This document shows, one piece after another, positions 29,247 through 37,302 of a stretch of DNA of 64,000 nt. Source of the DNA: Echinicola vietnamensis DSM 17526 (lineage in GTDB: Bacteria > Bacteroidota > Bacteroidia > Cytophagales > Cyclobacteriaceae). The translations under genes were made by a program, and so were the position numbers. The notes under the pieces were generated by a model. That model saw only the letters and a program-made list of their open reading frames with translations, did not search any database and was not told the DNA's origin. Positions within the stretch are counted from its first letter, which is position 1. The number at the start of each line of letters is the position of its first letter. The stretch is taken from NCBI RefSeq assembly GCF_000325705.1, contig NC_019904.1, positions 4,032,001 to 4,096,000 on the forward strand, in the 5' to 3' direction.

Positions 29247-29466
29247 CTATCCCGCTTTAAGTTCCTTTTCACGACGCAATGCATTGGATTTATGGTGGAA
29301 GTATTCCACATGGATCATTATCCAGGGCCTGTACTTGACGGTAAACCCTTTTTTGGCAAAGGAATTATGTGAATGGAAGCGATTGATCAAGTCGGAAGTC
29401 ATTCCGGTATAGGTTTTCCCATAGGAGGGAGAGAATAAAAACGTAAACTGAAAAAAGCGGAGTCAT
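29247..29466 (-). pseudogene. Frameshifted GIY-YIG nuclease copy (copy A)
   Basis: On the minus strand this starts ATG ACT CCG at 29466, exactly like the intact copy at 29911, and is nearly identical over its body. A run has one extra T (five rather than four), which shifts the frame after FSVYV and gives FILSLLWENL instead of LFSPSYGKTY. Restored to frame, the copy would also end earlier (KELKAG then stop at 29247) because it diverges from copy B there. It is thus a broken duplicate of the GIY-YIG gene. Confidence 0.75.
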
Positions 29467-29493
29467 GTCAGAAAAGATAAAAAAGAAGAACAA

Positions 29494-29523
29494 AAGAAAA
29501 AAGGCTCCCAAAATGGAAGCCTT
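29494..29523 (-). terminator. Minus-strand terminator in copy A
   Basis: On the minus strand AAGGCTTCC-ATTTT-GGGAGCCTT (one G-U pair) is followed by a T-rich tail. It sits between the tRNA-derived piece and the broken GIY-YIG gene, as in copy B. Confidence 0.7.
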
Positions 29524-29588
29524 GCATGAGTTTGGTGCGGCAGTATCATCTGATACATTCGCGGCGGATAAGAATCCTGCGCATATTG

Positions 29589-29640
29589 TAGCGAGGACGG
29601 GAGTTGAACCCGAGTCCGCCGCGGCGGATATGAATCCTGC
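29589..29640 (-). repeat. tRNA-Met-derived fragment (in copy A)
   Basis: 24 bases at 29589-29612 equal the 3' end (T-arm and 3' acceptor strand) of the tRNA-Met gene at 30094. The following 14-bp perfect palindrome TCCGCCGCGGCGGA (29615-29628) replaces the variable-loop side. ATGAATCCTGC from the anticodon arm then follows. The 5' acceptor strand is missing, so it cannot be a working tRNA. Confidence 0.8.
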
Positions 29641-29644
29641 AGCG

Positions 29645-29911
29645 CTAATTCGTGTATAATGGTAGGATGTGTTGTTTAATCCATTCCCTGCCTTTGCCGG
29701 ATTTAAGTTCCTTTTCACGACGCAATGCATTGGATTTATGGTGGAAGTATTCCACATGGATCATTATCCAGGGCCTGTACTTGACGGTAAACCCTTTTTT
29801 GGCAAAGGAATTATGTGAATGGAAGCGATTGATCAAGTCGGAAGTCATTCCGGTATAGGTTTTCCCATAGGAGGGAGAGAATAAAACGTAAACTGAAAAA
29901 AGCGGAGTCAT
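29645..29911 (-). CDS. GIY-YIG nuclease-family protein (copy B, intact)
   Basis: 88 residues from the ATG at 29911 (MTPLFSVYVLFSPSYGKTYTGMTSDLINRFHSHN). A longer in-frame start would run through the upstream terminator hairpin. The VYVLFSP...YTGMT segment is the GIY-YIG core (here VYV and YTG), with R at about 28 and HVEYFHHKSNALRREKELKSGKGREW carrying the expected late Glu. Small single-domain members of this type (YhbQ/UraI-like) are common in Bacteroidota, often in multiple copies, and their function is unclear. The start codon lies only about 27 bp past a terminator that follows tRNA-Met-derived sequence. Part of a tandemly duplicated module. Confidence 0.85.
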   Translation of the reverse strand: MTPLFSVYVLFSPSYGKTYTGMTSDLINRFHSHNSFAKKGFTVKYRPWIMIHVEYFHHKSNALRREKELKSGKGREWIKQHILPLYTN

Positions 29912-29937
29912 GTCAGAAAAGATAAAAAAGAAGAACA

Positions 29938-29968
29938 AAAGAAAAAAGGCTCCCAAAATGGAAGCCTT
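29938..29968 (-). terminator. Terminator downstream of tRNA-Met (copy B)
   Basis: On the minus strand AAGGCTTCC (29968-29960) pairs with GGGAGCCTT (29954-29946), followed by a T-rich tail. It is well placed to end transcription of tRNA-Met, which means the GIY-YIG gene behind it needs read-through or its own promoter. Confidence 0.7.
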
Positions 29969-30033
29969 GCATGAGTTTGGTGCGGCAGTATCATCTGATA
30001 CATTCGCGGCGGATAAGAATCCTGCACATTTTG

Positions 30034-30085
30034 TAGCGAGGACGGGAGTTGAACCCGAGTCCGCCGCGGCGGATATGAATCCTGC
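30034..30085 (-). repeat. tRNA-Met-derived fragment (in copy B)
   Basis: Same structure as the piece at 29589-29640: the 24 terminal bases of tRNA-Met (30034-30057), the palindrome at 30060-30073, then the anticodon-arm segment. It begins exactly 60 bp before the matching position of the functional tRNA gene. Confidence 0.8.
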
Positions 30086-30093
30086 GCATTTTG

Positions 30094-30167
30094 TAGCGAG
30101 GACGGGAGTTGAACCCGTGACCTCAGGGTTATGAATCCTGCGCTCTAACCAACTGAGCTACCTCGCC
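30094..30167 (-). tRNA. tRNA-Met (anticodon CAT)
   Basis: 74 nt on the minus strand. The acceptor stem GGCGAGG pairs with CCTCGCT (one G-U), the D arm is GCTC...GAGC, the anticodon loop is TTCATAA, and the T arm is CGGG-TTCAACT-CCCG. The discriminator is A, and CCA is not encoded. It looks like elongator tRNA-Met; a tRNA-Ile2 with modified CAT is less likely. The pair at the base of the anticodon loop (A-C) is a mismatch. Confidence 0.93.
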
Positions 30168-30230
30168 ATTTAATTCAAAAGAGGAATAAAAGGCCTTGGT
30201 TAGTGGCCATCCCCTTGCTGAATGGGAATG

Positions 30231-30261
30231 CAAATATGTAGGCTTATACCGTTAAATGCAA
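30231..30261 (-). promoter_or_regulatory. Promoter of tRNA-Met
   Basis: On the minus strand TTG (30261-30259) is followed after 20 bp by CATATTTG (30238-30231), one mismatch from TAnnTTTG. It lies about 60 bp upstream of the tRNA. Confidence 0.5.
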
Positions 30262-30311
30262 GTGTATAGGACGAAAAAAGTTAATTTTTTACAGAATTAA
30301 ATTTTAAAGAT

Positions 30312-30707
30312 ATGGTTAAGAATAAGTTTGTGGCTGACTATCAGATAAATGCTTCCAAAAAAATTATTTTCCCTTATATAAGTACCGCCAGCGGACTTTC
30401 GGAATGGTTTGCGGATGATGTCAGCATTGATCAGGACAAGAATTTTCATATAGAATATGATGGTGTGGACCATTATGCGAGGATCGTGGCCATTAGGACC
30501 AATCACTCGGTTAAGTTTGAGTTTTTCGATCCCAACATGCCAGAGGAAGAGGACTACTCTTTTGTCGAATTCAGGTTGGAAGAAAATGAACTTACCCAGA
30601 CGCTGTTTTTGAAAGTGATCGATTATAGTGATGGTTATGATGAAGATGAGCAAGAAAAAATCTGGGAGGGGCTTATCATGACCCTCAAGGAAATAATAGG
30701 TGGATAA
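30312..30707 (+). CDS. START-like (SRPBCC) domain protein
   Basis: 131 residues, cytoplasmic. The beginning FVADYQINASKKIIFPYISTASGLSEWFADDVSID is the common start of the AHSA1/START-like family in Bacteroidota, with a helix-grip fold and EEDYSFVEFRLEENELTQTLFLKVIDY further on. The fold binds hydrophobic ligands, but the ligand here is unknown. It stands 84 bp before an LptF/G-type permease gene, and this pair is often conserved in the phylum (from memory). Confidence 0.8.
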   Translation: MVKNKFVADYQINASKKIIFPYISTASGLSEWFADDVSIDQDKNFHIEYDGVDHYARIVAIRTNHSVKFEFFDPNMPEEEDYSFVEFRLEENELTQTLFLKVIDYSDGYDEDEQEKIWEGLIMTLKEIIGG

Positions 30708-30791
30708 ATAGCGTGATCATTATCATTTTTCATTTAATATGATGAACTTAGTGGTTTCATATTACGTGAATACTGGTGGTTTATACGCCTC

Positions 30792-32603
30792 ATGAAGAAA
30801 TTAGATAAATTGATTTTAGGGTCCTTTATCGGCCCATTTTTATTAACATTCATAGTAGTAGATTTTATTCTGCTGACGGTCAATATGCTCAAATATTTCG
30901 ATGAGATCTTTGGTAAAGGATTGGGATTCGGAGTATACATGGAGTTGATCAGTTATTTTGTGATTTCAATATCTCCAATGGCACTGCCCTTGGCTGTCTT
31001 GCTTTCTGCACTGATGACTTTTGGCAACCTGGGAGAGCATTTCGAGTTGACAGCCATAAAAAGTAGCGGTATATCGCTCTTGAGGGCCTTAATGCCCATT
31101 GGTGTGTTTGTTCTGGTACTTTCTTTCGCCGCATTCTATTCGAACAATTACTTGGTGCCCAAAGTAAACTTAAAAACCTTCAGCTTACTTTACGACATCA
31201 GGATGAAGTCACCCGCCTTGGACATTAAAGAAGGCGTCTTTTACAATGGCATGCCAGGCTATAGTATCAAGGTAAATGAAAAAATCGATGACGTACGGCT
31301 TCGGGATGTCATTATTTATGATCATACCGCAAATAGTGGAAATAATTCCCTTATTCTTGCTGATTCGGGTAGGATGGAGCCGTTTTTTAATGACCGCTAC
31401 ATGAAGCTTACCCTTTACAGTGGGTATAATTATAATGAAGAGAATCCAAGGAGGGGCATCAGGGGAAAACCTGCACCGTTTACCCGAACGAAGTTTGATG
31501 TCAATGAAATCGTCTTTAGCCTGGATGCTTTTGAGATGAACAGGACCCCTGAAAAACTATGGTCTTCAAACAGGTCCATCAAAAACATCAGCGAGATCAA
31601 GATGGATGTGGACAGCATGTCCAATCAGCTGGTGAACTATCAATACTATAATTATGCGCAATTAAAATCGGCATATTCCTTTTTTACAAAGCAAAGGGAA
31701 ATCGAAATCCCAGCGGACTTGCAGCGAAAAAAGGCGATAGTGGATTCGTTGAAGACCTTGCAATGGAAGGAAAAAAGGGAGAAAGAGCAAGAGAAGGGAG
31801 GGCTTTCCCGGCTTTCCAATTCTCCCGAAGAGGAGGGGGAAGATGGGCAGCTAGAAAGGAATCCCAATGAACGTGAAATCACTGTCAATGATACAAAAGG
31901 AGATGTCCATCCGGTGGACTCCGAAGTACAAAGTGATGCTTCCGAAGAACGTCTCAATGATACACTTGCCGAAGAGCAGGCACCCGCTGAAACACCAAAG
32001 GTGGACAGTGCTTCCAGAAGAAAAGCAGAAACGCTGATCACTGAAAGGAAAGCAAGGGAAGAAGCGATAAAAAGCGCTTACAAGAAATTCACGGAGGTAC
32101 AGGTAGCAAAAATCGATTCAGTGTTGGCAGCAGGGAACTATATGAACAGGGCTGCTACGATCGGTTTACAGAGTGCGAGGACGCTTAAAAATAACTTTAG
32201 CAGCAACCAAGGGAACGTAGAAAATCTGGCCCGTGAAAAAAGGCGGTTCCAAATTTCCTGGTACCAAAAGTACACCCAGGCATTTGCCTGTGTGGTGATG
32301 TTCATGATTGGGGCACCTTTAGGAGCGATCATCAAAAAAGGAGGATTGGGGATGCCTGTGTTGGTGTCGATCATTTTCTTTATCATCTTTTATATGTTGA
32401 CCATCACTGGAGAAAAATGGGCCAAAGAGGGCATGGCCAATCCACTCTTTGGAACGTGGTTCTCCAATCTAGCTTTATTGCCCATTGGCTTTTTCTTTTT
32501 ACGCCAGGCGCGAAAAGATGCGCGGATATTCGAATCCGATGTGTATTATGCTTTTGTGGAACGTATTAAGCGTCGTTTTAACATAAAATCACGTAAAAAG
32601 TGA
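30792..32603 (+). CDS. LptF/LptG-family lipopolysaccharide export permease
   Basis: 603 residues. Three membrane segments lie at the start (LDKLILGSFIGPFLLTFIVVDFILLTVNMLKYFDEI, ISYFVISISPMALPLAVLLSALMTFGNLGEHFELTAIKSSG, then one near 100-125) and three at the end (ACVVMFMIGAPLGAIIKKGGLGMPVLVSIIFFIIFYML). Between them is the periplasmic jellyroll domain. A very charged, low-complexity insert of about 110 residues (about 323-433, Glu/Lys/Asp rich, coiled-coil-like) interrupts the usual family length of roughly 360-480. With LptB it moves LPS from the inner membrane to the Lpt bridge. Whether it plays LptF or LptG cannot be decided here. Confidence 0.9.
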   Translation: MKKLDKLILGSFIGPFLLTFIVVDFILLTVNMLKYFDEIFGKGLGFGVYMELISYFVISISPMALPLAVLLSALMTFGNLGEHFELTAIKSSGISLLRALMPIGVFVLVLSFAAFYSNNYLVPKVNLKTFSLLYDIRMKSPALDIKEGVFYNGMPGYSIKVNEKIDDVRLRDVIIYDHTANSGNNSLILADSGRMEPFFNDRYMKLTLYSGYNYNEENPRRGIRGKPAPFTRTKFDVNEIVFSLDAFEMNRTPEKLWSSNRSIKNISEIKMDVDSMSNQLVNYQYYNYAQLKSAYSFFTKQREIEIPADLQRKKAIVDSLKTLQWKEKREKEQEKGGLSRLSNSPEEEGEDGQLERNPNEREITVNDTKGDVHPVDSEVQSDASEERLNDTLAEEQAPAETPKVDSASRRKAETLITERKAREEAIKSAYKKFTEVQVAKIDSVLAAGNYMNRAATIGLQSARTLKNNFSSNQGNVENLAREKRRFQISWYQKYTQAFACVVMFMIGAPLGAIIKKGGLGMPVLVSIIFFIIFYMLTITGEKWAKEGMANPLFGTWFSNLALLPIGFFFLRQARKDARIFESDVYYAFVERIKRRFNIKSRKK

Positions 32604-32634
32604 TTAGGTGTTTTACTATTAGAAATAATCCTTC

Positions 32635-32642
32635 TATCTTTG
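32635..32642 (+). promoter_or_regulatory. -7 box of the rpsO promoter
   Basis: TATCTTTG matches TAnnTTTG exactly and lies 43 bp before the rpsO start. At the -33 position there is TTT rather than TTG. Confidence 0.45.
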
Positions 32643-32684
32643 TAGCTGCTTTAAATATTCATAAAAAACTAATTTTAGCTAAGC

Positions 32685-32960
32685 ATGTATTTAACTACAG
32701 AGAAGAAAGAAGAGCTGTTTAAGAATCATGGTCGGTTAAAATCTGAGAAAGACACAGGATCTCCTGAGTCTCAGATTGCGCTATTCACTTACAGAATCAA
32801 GCACCTGACCGATCACTTAAAAAGCAACAAAAAAGATCACTCTACAAGATTGGGTCTTTTGAAATTGGTAGGTAAGCGCAGATCCCTATTGAACTATCTT
32901 TACAAGAATGACATTGAAAGATACAGGGCGATCATCGCTGACTTAGGATTACGTAAATAA
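32685..32960 (+). CDS. rpsO: Ribosomal protein S15 (uS15)
   Basis: 91 residues, full length. Contains [69 protein letters not shown], the conserved S15 body. It binds 16S rRNA early in small-subunit assembly. It is followed by a terminator and then pnp, the usual rpsO-pnp order. Confidence 0.98.
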   Translation: MYLTTEKKEELFKNHGRLKSEKDTGSPESQIALFTYRIKHLTDHLKSNKKDHSTRLGLLKLVGKRRSLLNYLYKNDIERYRAIIADLGLRK

Positions 32961-32967
32961 GATTGAC

Positions 32968-33002
32968 GTGAGGTTCCCTGAATTGGGAACCTTACTTTTT
33001 TT
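32968..33002 (+). terminator. Terminator after rpsO
   Basis: An 11-bp stem (32968-32978 with 32985-32995, one G-U pair, loop TGAATT) is followed by seven T residues. Confidence 0.88.
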
Positions 33003-33068
33003 GATTTCCCCCTTTATTTAAACCTTACTTTTATAACTTATCAAAAGATTTATTCTTAAAGAGAACGT

Positions 33069-35210
33069 ATGTTACCAAATGTAATTTCAAAAACTATCAC
33101 CCTTGAGGATGGTAGAGAAATCATTATTGAAACCGGTGCATTGGCCAAGCAAGCAGACGGAGCTGTCGTTGTGAAAATGGGCAATGCGATGCTATTGGCG
33201 ACCGTCGTTTCAAAAAAAGAAGCTGGTGAAGGGGTGGATTTCCTTCCCATGTCAGTGGACTATCAAGAAAAATTCGCAGCATCAGGAAAAATTCCCGGGG
33301 GATTTTTAAAACGAGAAGGAAGGCTTTCCGACTATGAAATCCTGATCAGCCGTATCGTGGACAGGGCCATCCGGCCGATATTCCCTGATGACTATCATGC
33401 TGACACTCAGATCATGATCACCCTGATGTCATCCGACACAGAAGTACTTCCGGACTGTCTGGCTGGACTTGCTGCTTCAGCAGCGCTGGCCGTTTCGGAT
33501 ATTCCATTTAATGGCCCCATCTCAGAAGTGAGGGTGGCAAAGATTGATGGAGAATTGGTCATCAATCCATCACCTACTGCACTGGAGAAAGCCTCTTTAG
33601 AGTTTATCGTAGCGGGTTCCTTGGACTATATCCTTATGGTAGAAGGTGAAGCGGACGAGATCTCGGAAGATGAGATGGTAGAGGCCATGCAATTTGCGCA
33701 TGAAGAAATTAAAAAGCACTGCCAAGTGCAAAATGAGCTTACCAAGCTTGTAGGCAAAGAGCAAAAGCGTGAATATTGTCACGAAAAAGAAGACAAAGCG
33801 CTGTTTGAAAAAATGAGGGCTGAGCTTTATGACAAGTGCTATGAGGCGGTCAGCAAGCAAGTTCCCAATAAAACAGAAAGAAGTGAGGCCATCGATGCCA
33901 TCAAAGAAGCTTTCGTAGAAAGTTTGGGAGAAGAGCACGAATATGAGGAAGACCTTATTGGTCCATATTTCAAGAAAATTCATAAAGAAGCTGCCAGAAA
34001 CCTTACCCTTGAGGAGAAGAAACGTTTGGACGGAAGGAAATTGGATGAGGTAAGGCCAATATGGTCTGCGGTAGATTACCTGCCTTCAGCCCATGGATCT
34101 GCGGTATTTACCAGAGGGGAAACCCAGTCTGTAACCACTTGTACGCTCGGCACCAAGCTGGATGAGCAAATGGTGGACGGTGCCGTGATTTCTGGTTACA
34201 ATAAATTCTTCCTTCATTATAATTTCCCTGCATTTTCTACCGGAGAGGTAAGGCCTAACAGAGGTCCTGGCAGGAGAGAAGTGGGGCATGGAAACTTGGC
34301 CATGAGGGCCTTGAAGAAAGTACTTCCAGGAGAAGATCAAAACCCATATACCATTCGTGTCGTATCAGATATATTGGAGTCAAACGGTTCCTCATCCATG
34401 GCGACGGTATGTGCGGGTTCACTTGCGATGATGGATGCCGGGATTCCTATCAAGGCACCTGTAACCGGGATTGCGATGGGCATGATTTCAGATGCACAGA
34501 CAGGAAAGTATGCAATTTTGTCCGATATCCTTGGTGATGAAGATCACTTGGGTGATATGGACTTTAAGGTAACTGGTACTGAGAAAGGCATTACGGCTTG
34601 TCAAATGGACCTTAAGGTGGAAGGACTGGATTATAATGTCCTTAAAGAGGCATTGTATCAAGCAAAAGATGGAAGGCTACACATTTTGGAAGAAATCAGC
34701 AAGACCCTTGCGGCTCCTAAGCCTGATCTGAAGCCACATACGCCAAGGTCTTACAATATGACCATTCCTAAGGAGTTGATCGGTGCGGTGATTGGTCCAG
34801 GTGGCAAGGTAATCCAAGAGATCCAAAAAGATACTGGTGCGACTATTGTTATCGAAGAAGTGGACAATGCTGGGAAGATCAACATTTTCTCCAACAACCA
34901 AGAATCCATGGACAGTGCCATCGGTCGTATCAAGGCCATCGTAGCGCAGCCTGAAATAGGAGAGACCTACACTGGTAAAGTGAAAAACATTATGCCTTTT
35001 GGTGCGTTTGTAGAGTTCATGCCAGGTAAAGACGGGTTGTTGCACATCTCTGAAATCAAGTGGGAAAGACTTGAAAACATGGATGGTGTTTTAGAGCCGG
35101 GCGAAGAAATTATGGTGAAACTCATCGATGTCGATAAGAAAACGGGTAAATTCAAGTTATCCAGAAAGGCATTATTGCCAAAACCAGAAAAATCTGGGAA
35201 AAAAGATTAA
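33069..35210 (+). CDS. pnp: Polyribonucleotide nucleotidyltransferase (PNPase)
   Basis: 713 residues, full length. Two RNase PH domains (about 1-230 and 320-550) are linked by a helical domain. Visible motifs include [58 protein letters not shown] and [32 protein letters not shown], which carries the catalytic Asp cluster. A KH domain (about 560-615, [21 protein letters not shown]) and an S1 domain (about 630-700, [28 protein letters not shown]) finish the protein. It degrades RNA from the 3' end with phosphate. Confidence 0.98.
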   Translation: MLPNVISKTITLEDGREIIIETGALAKQADGAVVVKMGNAMLLATVVSKKEAGEGVDFLPMSVDYQEKFAASGKIPGGFLKREGRLSDYEILISRIVDRAIRPIFPDDYHADTQIMITLMSSDTEVLPDCLAGLAASAALAVSDIPFNGPISEVRVAKIDGELVINPSPTALEKASLEFIVAGSLDYILMVEGEADEISEDEMVEAMQFAHEEIKKHCQVQNELTKLVGKEQKREYCHEKEDKALFEKMRAELYDKCYEAVSKQVPNKTERSEAIDAIKEAFVESLGEEHEYEEDLIGPYFKKIHKEAARNLTLEEKKRLDGRKLDEVRPIWSAVDYLPSAHGSAVFTRGETQSVTTCTLGTKLDEQMVDGAVISGYNKFFLHYNFPAFSTGEVRPNRGPGRREVGHGNLAMRALKKVLPGEDQNPYTIRVVSDILESNGSSSMATVCAGSLAMMDAGIPIKAPVTGIAMGMISDAQTGKYAILSDILGDEDHLGDMDFKVTGTEKGITACQMDLKVEGLDYNVLKEALYQAKDGRLHILEEISKTLAAPKPDLKPHTPRSYNMTIPKELIGAVIGPGGKVIQEIQKDTGATIVIEEVDNAGKINIFSNNQESMDSAIGRIKAIVAQPEIGETYTGKVKNIMPFGAFVEFMPGKDGLLHISEIKWERLENMDGVLEPGEEIMVKLIDVDKKTGKFKLSRKALLPKPEKSGKKD

Positions 35211-35293
35211 ATTATCGAGTCAATTGTTAAATTGAACTTATTTAAGATTAAAATCTGTTATAAGTAAGTCCTAACAAAAAAAGAAATTCCTGA

Positions 35294-36157
35294 ATGAGGC
35301 AGCTTAAAATTAGCAAACAGATCACAAACCGAGAGAGTCAATCTCTCGATAAATATCTACAAGAGATTGGTAAGGTAGACCTTCTTACAGCAGATGAGGA
35401 GGTGGTACTGGCCAAGCGAATCCGTGAAGGTGATCAGCTTGCTCTTGAGAAATTAACAAAAGCAAACTTGAGGTTTGTGGTATCTGTGGCCAAGCAATAT
35501 CAAAACCAAGGTTTGTCATTAGGTGATCTAATCAATGAAGGAAACTTGGGGCTTATCAAAGCGGCACAGCGTTTTGACGAGACCAGGGGCTTTAAATTCA
35601 TCTCTTATGCCGTATGGTGGATTCGTCAATCCATTTTGCAGGCTTTGGCGGAGCAATCACGAATTGTGAGACTACCGCTAAACCGTGTAGGATCCCTTAA
35701 CAAAATCAGTAAAACGTTCAGTGAGCTCGAACAACGCTTTGAGCGGGAGCCTTCACCTGAAGAATTGGCTGAGGTGTTGGAGGTGACTGCTGGAGAAGTG
35801 GTGGACACCATGAAGATCTCCGGTCGTCATGTTTCGATGGATGCACCATTTGTTCAAGGGGAGGAGAACAGCCTTTTGGATGTGCTGGAAAATGATGGGG
35901 AGGAAAAGCCTGATGATGGCCTGATGAATGATTCCCTTCGAAAAGAAGTTCAGCGCGCACTTTCTACCCTTACCCAGCGGGAAGCGGATGTCATTACGCT
36001 TTACTTTGGGTTGAATGGAGAGCATGCGATGACCTTGGAAGAGATTGGAGAGAAGTTTAACCTTACCAGAGAGCGTGTGCGTCAGATCAAGGAAAAAGCG
36101 ATCAGAAGATTGCGCCATACTTCCAGAAGTAAGACGTTGAAACCTTATTTGGGATAA
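35294..36157 (+). CDS. rpoD: Primary RNA polymerase sigma factor (RpoD/SigA-type)
   Basis: 287 residues, the short form typical of Bacteroidota that lacks region 1.1. Region 1.2 is around [31 protein letters not shown]. Region 2 contains [60 protein letters not shown]. Region 3 follows [16 protein letters not shown], and region 4.2 is [29 protein letters not shown]. It recognises the TTG/TAnnTTTG promoters seen elsewhere in this window. It follows pnp by 83 bp and is closed by a terminator. Confidence 0.97.
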   Translation: MRQLKISKQITNRESQSLDKYLQEIGKVDLLTADEEVVLAKRIREGDQLALEKLTKANLRFVVSVAKQYQNQGLSLGDLINEGNLGLIKAAQRFDETRGFKFISYAVWWIRQSILQALAEQSRIVRLPLNRVGSLNKISKTFSELEQRFEREPSPEELAEVLEVTAGEVVDTMKISGRHVSMDAPFVQGEENSLLDVLENDGEEKPDDGLMNDSLRKEVQRALSTLTQREADVITLYFGLNGEHAMTLEEIGEKFNLTRERVRQIKEKAIRRLRHTSRSKTLKPYLG

Positions 36158-36174
36158 AATACACCGAACTTAGC

Positions 36175-36201
36175 AAAAAAGGGGCTTTAGCCCCTTTTTT
36201 T
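36175..36201 (+). terminator. Terminator after the primary sigma factor gene
   Basis: AAAAAAGGGGCT (36175-36186) pairs with AGCCCC and the T-run ending at 36201. The flanking A and T runs make it potentially bidirectional. Confidence 0.9.
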
Positions 36202-36298
36202 ATGTACATTATATTGTCAGGATTTTGTCACCCAAATACCCTGTTTTTTCAATCCGGTATTTAATTTTCCTTTTAGGGAATTTTAACATAGGGAAGCT

Positions 36299-36328
36299 TT
36301 GTTAAAAAAATTAAAATTCTAAAATTTG
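36299..36328 (+). promoter_or_regulatory. Promoter of trxB
   Basis: TTG (36299-36301), 19 bp, then AAAATTTG (36321-36328), one mismatch from TAnnTTTG, 23 bp before the ATG. Confidence 0.55.
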
Positions 36329-36351
36329 CCAACCAAAAAAACCATTGGTCA

Positions 36352-37296
36352 ATGAATAAAGAAGCAGAAAAGATTAAAGTGCTCATTGTAGGATCAGGTC
36401 CTGCAGGATATACAGCAGCCATTTATGCCTCACGAGCGGGATTGAGCCCAGTACTTTATACCGGAGGCCAGCCTGGAGGTCAGCTGACCATTACGAATGA
36501 CGTAGAGAATTACCCGGGATATCCGGATGGAGTGATGGGGCCCCAGATGATGGAGGATTTCAAAAAACAAGCCGAGCGCTTCGGTACTGATGTGCGATAT
36601 GGCTTGGTGACTGCAGTGGACTTTTCCACCGGTCCCCATAAAGTAATCGTGGACGATAAAGACGAGATTTTGGCGGATACCGTTATCATATCTACCGGAG
36701 CATCGGCTAAATGGCTAGGACTTGAAAGTGAAACCAAACTGAACGGCAAAGGGGTGTCCGCTTGTGCTGTTTGTGATGGATTTTTCTTCCGTAATCAAAA
36801 GGTGGCCATTGTCGGTGCAGGAGATACCGCCTGTGAAGAGGCTTCCTATTTGGCCAATATTTGTGAAAAAGTATACATGCTCGTTCGTAGGGATGAAATG
36901 AGAGCTTCGCAAATTATGCAGAAGCGGGTAACCTCCAATCCGAAAATTGAGATCCTTTGGAATACCGAAACAGAGGAGATTTTGGGCGAGGAAGAAGTGA
37001 CCGGAGTTCGCGTTAAGAATAACCAAACGGGTGAAGAGCAGGAATTAGAAGTTACAGGTTTTTTCGTGGCCATCGGCCATAAACCGAATACCGATATCTT
37101 CAAGGATTTCTTGGATATGAACGAAGCTGGTTATATCAATACCCAACCCGGTAGTACCAAGACCAATATCGAAGGGGTGTTTGCATGTGGCGACGCCCAA
37201 GACCATGTTTACAGGCAGGCGGTAACAGCTGCTGGTACTGGATGTATGTCAGCTCTGGATGCGGAGCGTTTTCTCGCAGAAAAAGAGTTGGCATAG
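36352..37296 (+). CDS. trxB: Thioredoxin-disulfide reductase
   Basis: 314 residues, full length. The FAD-binding start VLIVGSGPAGYTAAIYASRAGL is followed by GGQLTITNDVENYPGYPDGVMGP. The redox-active disulfide is C138-C141 in SACAVCDGFF. The NADPH fold is VAIVGAGDTACEEASYLA, and the second FAD motif is GVFACGDAQDHVYRQAVTAAGTGCMSALDAERFL. It reduces thioredoxin with NADPH in the cytoplasm. The M23 peptidase gene starts 6 bp later and is likely cotranscribed. Confidence 0.97.
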   Translation: MNKEAEKIKVLIVGSGPAGYTAAIYASRAGLSPVLYTGGQPGGQLTITNDVENYPGYPDGVMGPQMMEDFKKQAERFGTDVRYGLVTAVDFSTGPHKVIVDDKDEILADTVIISTGASAKWLGLESETKLNGKGVSACAVCDGFFFRNQKVAIVGAGDTACEEASYLANICEKVYMLVRRDEMRASQIMQKRVTSNPKIEILWNTETEEILGEEEVTGVRVKNNQTGEEQELEVTGFFVAIGHKPNTDIFKDFLDMNEAGYINTQPGSTKTNIEGVFACGDAQDHVYRQAVTAAGTGCMSALDAERFLAEKELA

Positions 37297-37302
37297 GAGA
37301 GA

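Larger units (their letters stand above)
29256..29640. repeat. Direct repeat copy A (385 bp)
   Basis: Nearly identical to 29702-30085. The only differences seen are one extra base in an A/T run near 29440 and two substitutions near 29577-29586. It contains most of a GIY-YIG gene, a minus-strand terminator hairpin (29501-29523) and a tRNA-Met-derived piece. Confidence 0.9.
29702..30085. repeat. Direct repeat copy B (384 bp)
   Basis: Partner of copy A at 29256-29640, with 61 bp of unrelated sequence between the two. It holds the body of the intact GIY-YIG gene, the terminator and a tRNA-Met-derived piece, and abuts the real tRNA-Met gene. Confidence 0.9.

Noticed and set aside
29365..29757. 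130-codon minus-strand frame across the first repeat
   Set aside because: It joins antisense spacer, tRNA-derived piece and the frameshifted part of the GIY-YIG copy; the real object is a pseudogene.
29465..30134. Plus-strand open frames reading MSEKIKKKNKRKKAPKMEAL with a tail like ARTGVEPVTSGL
   Set aside because: The tail is the antisense of tRNA-Met and the body is the antisense of a terminator; a classic false gene, duplicated with the repeat.
31652..32041. Serine-rich minus-strand frame inside the LptF/G gene
   Set aside because: Antisense of the charged insert (Glu/Lys codons read as Ser/Phe); no independent support.
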